From Clostridiales bacterium (GTDB lineage: Bacteria; Bacillota; Clostridia; Oscillospirales; QAMX01), in the NCBI GenBank assembly GCA_016285815.1, contig JAEERN010000029.1, positions 1 through 10,787 of the forward strand: 10,787 bases of DNA, read 5' to 3'. How positions within the stretch are numbered: position 1 is the stretch's first letter; every line of letters begins with the position of its first letter. Made by a program: the position numbers and the translations under genes. Below, in pieces: positions 6,547-10,787 of this stretch. The notes below the pieces were generated by a model. The model did not search any database. It was not told the DNA's origin and saw only the letters and a program-made list of their open reading frames with translations.

Positions 6547-6582
6547 GACAAGCGTCCTCCCGGAAAATTTTCTGTCACGGAG

Positions 6583-6611
6583 AGTATAGCACAGTCGTGG
6601 GTGCTTGTCAA
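6583..6611 (-). promoter_or_regulatory. Strong sigma-A promoter of the DUF2975/HTH/DUF4173 operon
   Basis: On the minus strand TTGACA (6611-6606) is a perfect -35. After a 17-base spacer comes TATACT (6588-6583), preceded by TGC as an extended -10. Immediately upstream (6612-6644) lies an A/T-rich stretch suited to be an UP element. The leader to ATG 6546 is about 30 nt. Confidence 0.9.
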
Positions 6612-6644
6612 TAAAAATTTATCGAAAAATAATAAAAATTTTTT
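6610..6644. other. A/T island with phased A-tracts between divergent promoters
   Basis: Only 2 of 35 bases are G or C, in a window that is about two thirds G+C. ATAAAAATTT occurs at 6611-6620 and again at 6632-6641, exactly 21 bp (two helical turns) apart. A-tracts centred near 6615, 6627 and 6636 are roughly one turn apart, which predicts intrinsic bending. It lies directly upstream of the leftward -35. Confidence 0.7.
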
Positions 6645-6678
6645 GTTGCTCGATTTTGCCCTCCGCGCGGGGCCGGAG

Positions 6679-6708
6679 TTGACAACGCCGGGGGAAAGAG
6701 GGTATAAT
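6679..6708 (+). promoter_or_regulatory. Consensus sigma-A promoter of the six-hairpin/HD/propeller operon
   Basis: TTGACA (6679-6684) and TATAAT (6703-6708) are both exact consensus hexamers, with an 18-base spacer. Transcription would start near 6715, leaving a leader of about 45 nt with an AAAGGAGAT site at 6741-6749. An unusually strong promoter for a catabolic-type operon, suggesting control by a repressor or constitutive expression. Confidence 0.9.
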
Positions 6709-6758
6709 GAAGACGATCAAAATTGCCGCGGCGCGGCCGCAAAGGAGATACGAACACG

Positions 6759-8642
6759 ATGAAACTTCGCCCGCCGAGCGTTCCGCTCATCACCGTCGAC
6801 CCCTATTTTTCCGTCTGGTCCCCCGCGGACCGGCTCACCGACTGTGACCCGACGCACTGGACCGGAAAGCCGAACCCCATCCGGGGCACGCTGACCGTGG
6901 ACGGCGCGGCATACCGGTTCCTGGGGGCGGGCGGCGCGCCGGCGCTGGCGCAGAAGAGCCTGGACGTCAGCGCCCTGTCGACGACCGCGGTCTTCGCGGG
7001 CGCGGGGGTGGAGCTGACGGCGGCGTTCACCGCCCAGTTTCTGCCGGACGATCTGGCGGCGTTCACGCGGCCCGTCGGCATGCTTACGCTTTCGTGCCGC
7101 GCGCTGGACGGCAGGGCCCACGAGGTGACGGCGCGGATCGCCGTCAGCGAGGAGATCTGTCTGGACCGCGCCGGCGAGGACGAGGTGACCACCGAGACCG
7201 TCGAGCACGGGGGCCTGACATCCATGAAGATGGGCAACGTGGCCCAGCCCGTGCTGGGCCGCGACGGGGACGACGTCCGCATCGACTGGGGCTATTTTTA
7301 CCTGACCTCCGCGTCGGAGCGGGCCGGCGCGTATCAGGACGGGACCATGTGGGTCTATACCGACGTGGACGTGGGCGAGAGCGGGACGCTGGTCACCTTC
7401 GCCTACGACGACGTGGAGAGCATCCTCTATTTCGGCGAGCGGCTGCGCTCGTTCTGGAACCGCCGCGGCGGGAGCATCCTGACGGAGATCGAGACGGTCT
7501 TCGCCGGGGCGGACGCGCTGGCGGCGCGGTGCCGGGCGTTTTCGGACAAGCTCTTTGCCGACGCGGTCCGGGCCGGCGGCGAAAAGTACGCCGAGCTGCT
7601 GGCGCTGGCTTACCGCCAGGTCTGCGCGGGGCACAAGCTGGTCTACGACGGCGAGGGCCGGCTGCTGTACATCTCCAAGGAGTGCTTCTCCAACGGCTGC
7701 GCCGCCACGGTGGACGTCAGCTATCCGTCCGCGCCGCTGTTCCTGCTCTACAACCCCGAGCTGGTCGAGGGCATGCTGCGGCCCATCTTCAAGTTCGCGC
7801 GGTCCGGGGCGTGGGAGAACGATTTCGCCCCCCACGACGCGGGCCGGTACCCCTTCGTCACGGGACAGGTCTACGCCCATATGCGGCCGGACCGGCAGAT
7901 GCCGGTGGAAGAGTGCGGCAACATGCTCATCATGACGGCGGCCGTGGCCGTGGCCGAGGGCACGCCGGTCTTCGCGGAAGAGTATATGGATCTGCTGGAG
8001 GAGTGGGAGACGTATCTCGAGCGGTACGGCCGGGATCCGGAGAACCAGCTCTGCACCGACGACTTTGCGGGCCACATGGCCCACAACTGCAACCTGAGCG
8101 TCAAGGCCGTCATGGGGATCACGGCCCTCAGCGTGCTGTACCGCATGCTGGACCGGGTGGACGAGGCGGACGAAAAGCTGGCGCTGGCCCGGGAGATGGC
8201 GGCGGACGTTCTCGCCCGCGCGGCCAACGGCGACGGGAGCCTCCGGCTGGCCTACGACCGCGAGGGCTCTTACAGCATGAAGTACAACATGGTCTGGGAC
8301 CGGCTGTGGAACACGGGCGTGTTCGACCCCGCCGCCGTGCGGAGCGAGGTCCGCAGCTATTTCGGGCGCTTCAACCGGTACGGGATGCCGCTGGACGGCC
8401 GCGCGGCGTACACCAAGAGCGACTGGCTGGTCTGGACGGCCACCATGTGCCGGACCCGGGCGGAGTTCGAAGCGTTCGTCGCGCCGCTGTGGCTGGCCTA
8501 TCACGAGAGCGCGAGCCGCGTGCCCATGACCGACTGGTACGACACCGAGACGGCCGCGCAGTGCGGCTTCCAGCACCGGACGGTGCAGGGCGGGCTGTTC
8601 GTCCGCCTGTTGGAGGCCAGCGGCAAGATGAGGCTGAACTGA
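6759..8642 (+). CDS. DUF4965/glutaminase-A-like six-hairpin family protein
   Basis: 627 residues. ATG 6759 is preceded by AAAGGAGAT and opens MKLRPPSVPLITVDPYFSVW, a hallmark N-terminus of this family. Residues about 1-260 form the beta-rich N-terminal part (DUF5127/DUF4965-like) and 270-620 the alpha/alpha barrel (GtaA six-hairpin type). Family motifs are LAYRQVCAGHKLVYD (283-297), SKECFSNGCAATVDVSYPSA (306-325), APHDAGRYP (357-365), MPVEECGNM (381-389), DDFAGHMAHNCNLSVKA (434-450), SYSMKYNMVWDRLWNT (504-519) and PMTDWYDT (589-596). Fungal relatives are called glutaminase A, but the fold is shared with glycosidases. E384, E385 and D434/D435 are candidate acids. There is no signal peptide, unlike secreted fungal GtaA, so it acts in the cytosol. 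First gene of a three-gene operon with an HD phosphohydrolase and a sialidase-like propeller, which favours a glycoside substrate. Family confident; reaction not. Confidence 0.92.
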   Translation: MKLRPPSVPLITVDPYFSVWSPADRLTDCDPTHWTGKPNPIRGTLTVDGAAYRFLGAGGAPALAQKSLDVSALSTTAVFAGAGVELTAAFTAQFLPDDLAAFTRPVGMLTLSCRALDGRAHEVTARIAVSEEICLDRAGEDEVTTETVEHGGLTSMKMGNVAQPVLGRDGDDVRIDWGYFYLTSASERAGAYQDGTMWVYTDVDVGESGTLVTFAYDDVESILYFGERLRSFWNRRGGSILTEIETVFAGADALAARCRAFSDKLFADAVRAGGEKYAELLALAYRQVCAGHKLVYDGEGRLLYISKECFSNGCAATVDVSYPSAPLFLLYNPELVEGMLRPIFKFARSGAWENDFAPHDAGRYPFVTGQVYAHMRPDRQMPVEECGNMLIMTAAVAVAEGTPVFAEEYMDLLEEWETYLERYGRDPENQLCTDDFAGHMAHNCNLSVKAVMGITALSVLYRMLDRVDEADEKLALAREMAADVLARAANGDGSLRLAYDREGSYSMKYNMVWDRLWNTGVFDPAAVRSEVRSYFGRFNRYGMPLDGRAAYTKSDWLVWTATMCRTRAEFEAFVAPLWLAYHESASRVPMTDWYDTETAAQCGFQHRTVQGGLFVRLLEASGKMRLN

Positions 8643-8644
8643 CC

Positions 8645-9313
8645 GTGACGGGGGACGAGGAAGCGCTGTTCCGCGGCTATATGCGCGCCTGTGCCGCAGA
8701 CGCGGCCCACGACGAGGGCCACACCGAGCGGGTGCTGGGCAACGCGCTGGCCATCGCGGCGGACGAGCCCGGGGCCGACCGGGACGTTCTGATCTGCGCG
8801 GCGCTGCTGCACGACGTCGGCCGGGCCGAGCAGAACGAGGACCCGACGAAGTGCCACGCGGCGGTGGGGGCCGAAAAGGCGCGCCGGTTCCTGACGGAGC
8901 ACGGATACCCGGCGGCGTTCGCCGAAAAGGTGGCGGCGTGCATCGCGTCCCACCGCTATCGCGGCGGGCCCGCGCCGGAGAGCCTCGAGGCCAGGATCCT
9001 GTTCGACGCGGACAAGCTGGACGTTGCCGGCGCGGTGGGCGTGGCCCGCACGCTGCTGTATCAGGGGCGCCACGGGCTGCCCCTGTGCGCGCCGGGGCCG
9101 GATCCGGCGGCAGACTGCGGCCGGGAGACGTTTTTCAAAGAATACGACGCCAAGCTGGCCCGGATCTACGACGGGTTCCTGACCCGCCGGGGGGCCGAGC
9201 TGGCCGCCGGCCGCCGGGCCGCTGCCGAGGCGTTCCGGAACGCGCTGGCGGCGGAGCTGGCCGCTCCGGCGCGGTTTGCCGCCGATGCGGCGGAAAAGGA
9301 GAGATCGGTATGA
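8645..9313 (+). CDS. HD-domain phosphohydrolase, YedJ/YpgQ-like
   Basis: 222 residues from GTG 8645, two bases after the previous stop; a GATGAGG at 8633-8639 can serve as SD. ATG 8681 is an alternative start 12 codons on, still before the catalytic part. Metal ligands are H26 (AHDEGHTERV), H56-D57 (ALLHDVGR) and D121 (LFDADKLD), the H...HD...D pattern. H103 in CIASHRYRGG is also conserved in the family. AGAVGVARTLLYQGRHGLPL (128-147) matches the YedJ/YpgQ branch, whose Bacillus member hydrolyses nucleotide pyrophosphates. After about residue 165 comes a helical tail very rich in Ala and Arg. It is cytosolic. Coupling to the two glycosidase-like genes suggests a phosphorylated sugar or nucleotide by-product as substrate (inference). 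Its stop overlaps the next start as ATGA. Confidence 0.93.
   Translation: MTGDEEALFRGYMRACAADAAHDEGHTERVLGNALAIAADEPGADRDVLICAALLHDVGRAEQNEDPTKCHAAVGAEKARRFLTEHGYPAAFAEKVAACIASHRYRGGPAPESLEARILFDADKLDVAGAVGVARTLLYQGRHGLPLCAPGPDPAADCGRETFFKEYDAKLARIYDGFLTRRGAELAAGRRAAAEAFRNALAAELAAPARFAADAAEKERSV
9296..9303 (+). promoter_or_regulatory. Ribosome binding site of the propeller gene inside the HD gene
   Basis: AAGGAGAG lies within the last HD codons, 8 bases between its GGAG and ATG 9310. With the ATGA overlap at 9310-9313 this indicates translational coupling and fixes the start. Confidence 0.85.
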
Positions 9314-10695
9314 GAGCGGTGGATTCCTGGAGCTTTCGCCCCTATCGCCCGGTGGGCGAGCCGACGCGGCTTCCGTTCGTCTGTCTGCTGGCGCCCTTTG
9401 AGACGGGCGTCACGCTGGAGTGGCTGGGGCCGGAGCGGGTCACGGTGCTGTGGCGCCGCCGCTGGGACGAGGCGTGGTCCTCCGTCCCCGCGGAGGGGAA
9501 CCGCGCCACGGTGGACGGTCTGGAGCCGGACACGGACTATGAACTGTGCGCCGAGGCAGGCGGGACCCGGGGGGACGTCCGGCTGGTCCGGACGGGGACC
9601 TATCCCGGCACCGTGGTGAACTACGTCCACCCTGAGGACAACGTCTACGCCTTTTCCGGCCACGCGCTGTGCAGCCCGTCCTTCGTGCGGCTGCCGGACG
9701 GGGGGTTGCTCTCGTCCATGGATCTGTACACCGGGGACGCGCCGCAGAACCTGTCCCTGATCTTCCGCTCGGACGACGACGGGCGCACCTGGCACTACGT
9801 CTGCGATCTGTTCCCCTGCTTCTGGGGGCGGCTGTTCCTCCACCGGGGACGGCTGTTCATGCTGGCCTGTTCCACGGAGTTCGGCGATCTGCTGATCGGC
9901 GAATCCGCGGACGGAGGCCGGACCTGGGGCGCGCCGACGGCGCTGCTGCGCGGCGCGGGGCGGAAGGCGGCCTCGGGCGTGCACAAGAATCCCCAGCCCG
10001 TGGTGGAGTACGCCGGGCGCGTCTGGTGCTCGCTGGAGTGGGGCCACGGCCACTACGCCAGCCTGCACGGGTCGTTCCCCGCAGAGGCCGACCCCATGGA
10101 TCCGGCCTCGTGGCGCTTTGCCGAGCCGGTGGAGTTCGATCCGTCCTGGCCGGGGACCGCCCTCGGCGGCGGAAGCTGGCTGGAGGGGTGCCTGACGGTG
10201 TTTCCCGACGGGAAGATGCGGAACGTCCTGCGGTATGAGATCGGCCGGTGCGTGCCGTCCTTCGGCCGGGCCGTGGTCATGGACGTGGACGAGACCGATC
10301 CCGAGGCGCCCCAGCGCTTCCGCCGGGTGATTCCGTTCCCGGGGAATCACTCGAAGTTCATCATCAAGCGCGACCCGAAGACGGGGCTCTATCTCTCGAT
10401 CTGCTCGCGCATCCTGGGGCGGGGCCACGAGGGCGACCGCAACCTGCTGTCGCTGGTGGCGTCGGAGGATCTGACCGGGTGGCGGGTCGTCTGCGACCTG
10501 CTGGACCGGCGCGGCAGCGACCCCAAACAGATCGGGTTCCAGTACGTCGACTGGTTCTTCGAGGGAGACGATCTGCTGTGGCTCTGCCGGACGGCGGTGA
10601 ACGGCGCGCGGAACTTCCACGACGCCAACTGTCAGACCTTCCACCGCATCCGGGACTATGCGGCGCTGCTGGCCGCGGACCGCCGGATCCCCTGA
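9310..10695 (+). CDS. BNR/Asp-box sialidase-like six-bladed propeller protein
   Basis: 461 residues, third gene of the operon. Residues about 25-97 resemble a fibronectin-III-like strand domain (LEPDTDYELCAEA at 71-83 is the classic Fn3 end). From about 115 a sialidase-type beta-propeller follows: SPSFVRLPDGGLLSSMD (122-138) occupies the place of the RIP-motif strand, Asp boxes are S154-DDDGRTW and S199-ADGGRTW, and S386-EDLTGW is a degenerate one. FPGNHSKF and GFQYVDWFF are further conserved strands. No signal peptide, membrane anchor or cell-wall motif is present, unlike secreted sialidases. The canonical RIP arginine context is altered to VRLP, so sialic acid specificity should not be assumed; R127 may still be the first arginine. 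Likely a cytosolic exo-glycosidase or lyase acting with the DUF4965-like protein. Fold confident; substrate unknown. Confidence 0.88.
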   Translation: MRAVDSWSFRPYRPVGEPTRLPFVCLLAPFETGVTLEWLGPERVTVLWRRRWDEAWSSVPAEGNRATVDGLEPDTDYELCAEAGGTRGDVRLVRTGTYPGTVVNYVHPEDNVYAFSGHALCSPSFVRLPDGGLLSSMDLYTGDAPQNLSLIFRSDDDGRTWHYVCDLFPCFWGRLFLHRGRLFMLACSTEFGDLLIGESADGGRTWGAPTALLRGAGRKAASGVHKNPQPVVEYAGRVWCSLEWGHGHYASLHGSFPAEADPMDPASWRFAEPVEFDPSWPGTALGGGSWLEGCLTVFPDGKMRNVLRYEIGRCVPSFGRAVVMDVDETDPEAPQRFRRVIPFPGNHSKFIIKRDPKTGLYLSICSRILGRGHEGDRNLLSLVASEDLTGWRVVCDLLDRRGSDPKQIGFQYVDWFFEGDDLLWLCRTAVNGARNFHDANCQTFHRIRDYAALLAADRRIP

Positions 10696-10709
10696 AGAAC
10701 AGAACGAAA

Positions 10710-10749
10710 CGCCCTTTCCGGGCCGGCCCGGAAAGGGCGCTTTTCTTTT
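10710..10749 (+). terminator. Bidirectional Rho-independent terminator after the propeller gene
   Basis: Bases 10710-10739 are a perfect 30-bp palindrome, followed by CTTTTCTTTT (10740-10749). The left flank is A-rich enough to give TTTCGTTCTGTTC on the minus strand, so it can also stop leftward transcription entering from the right edge. It starts 15 bases after the stop at 10695. Confidence 0.92.
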
Positions 10750-10762
10750 GGGAAAAGGCGGT

Positions 10763-10787
10763 TCAGCGGCCGCGCTTCCGGCGCGTC
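10763..10787 (-). CDS. Possible 3' end of a leftward gene
   Basis: On the minus strand the frame reads ...TRRKRGR then TGA (10765-10763). A basic C-terminus placed 14 bases past a bidirectional terminator fits a convergent gene entering from the right, but seven codons cannot prove it. No family can be assigned. Confidence 0.3.

Noticed and set aside
6723..6742. G+C-rich near-palindrome just before the DUF4965-like ribosome binding site, considered as a riboswitch or attenuator
   Set aside because: Only a 4-bp stem forms cleanly, and the leader of about 45 nt is too short for a known riboswitch.
6717..8576. 619-codon minus-strand frame opposite the DUF4965-like gene
   Set aside because: Pro/His/Val-rich with no domain, and it would end in the promoter region of the real gene.
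8633..8686. Alternative ATG start (8681) for the HD protein
   Set aside because: Both starts keep the HD motif. GTG 8645 gives the tight coupling seen in the operon and the usual helix before the motif, so it was preferred, without proof.
9166..10644. 492-codon minus-strand frame opposite the propeller gene
   Set aside because: Antisense shadow of a gene with Asp boxes; no ribosome binding site or family match seen.

Overview
The window looks like chromosome from a GC-rich member of the Bacillota, probably class Clostridia. About two thirds of the bases are G or C. The pointers are a SpoIID-domain protein with the Cys/His zinc motif of clostridial SpoIID, a DUF2975 / YozG-like regulator / DUF4173 membrane operon of a Firmicutes type, Bacillus-style ribosome binding sites (AAGGAG, AGGAGG) and near-consensus sigma-A promoters. 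A gut commensal is plausible because of the carbohydrate-active enzyme families, but genus cannot be decided here. No mobile element, CRISPR array, tRNA or rRNA is visible.

Layout. (1) 2-871, +: the 3' part of a SpoIID/LytB-domain gene running in from the left edge. (2) 946-1920, -: a non-HemE uroporphyrinogen-decarboxylase-family protein, converging on the first gene with a strong hairpin terminator between them. (3) 2088-3644, +: a right-handed beta-helix, GH28-like protein transcribed divergently from gene 2; the 167-bp gap holds two promoters and a perfect 23-bp inverted repeat. (4) 3645-3851: stacked terminators for two convergent units. (5) 6546-3852, -: a three-gene operon, DUF2975 membrane protein, small XRE-type regulator and large DUF4173 membrane protein, with 20-nt gaps and a TTGACA-17-TATACT promoter. 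(6) 6547-6758: divergent control region with an A/T island of phased A-tracts. (7) 6759-10695, +: a tightly coupled operon of a DUF4965/glutaminase-A-like six-hairpin protein, an HD-domain phosphohydrolase and a BNR/sialidase-like propeller protein, closed by a perfect-palindrome terminator at 10710-10749. A minus-strand gene may end just inside the right edge.

How the genes may work together. The GH28-like, six-hairpin and propeller proteins all lack signal peptides. They look like cytosolic enzymes acting on imported oligosaccharides or glycosides, and their transporters must lie elsewhere. The HD protein could clean up a phosphorylated metabolite. The UroD-like protein may act on methyl groups or a corrinoid methyltransferase; its divergent pairing with the GH28-like gene hints at a pathway releasing a methylated compound, but this is inference. 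The DUF2975/HTH/DUF4173 operon is probably an autoregulated envelope module of unknown function.

I found no clearly new defence or mobile system. The strongest candidates for something undescribed are the cytosolic six-hairpin/HD/propeller operon, the inverted-repeat operator between the UroD and GH28-like genes together with its relative near 3800, and the DUF2975/HTH/DUF4173 module.
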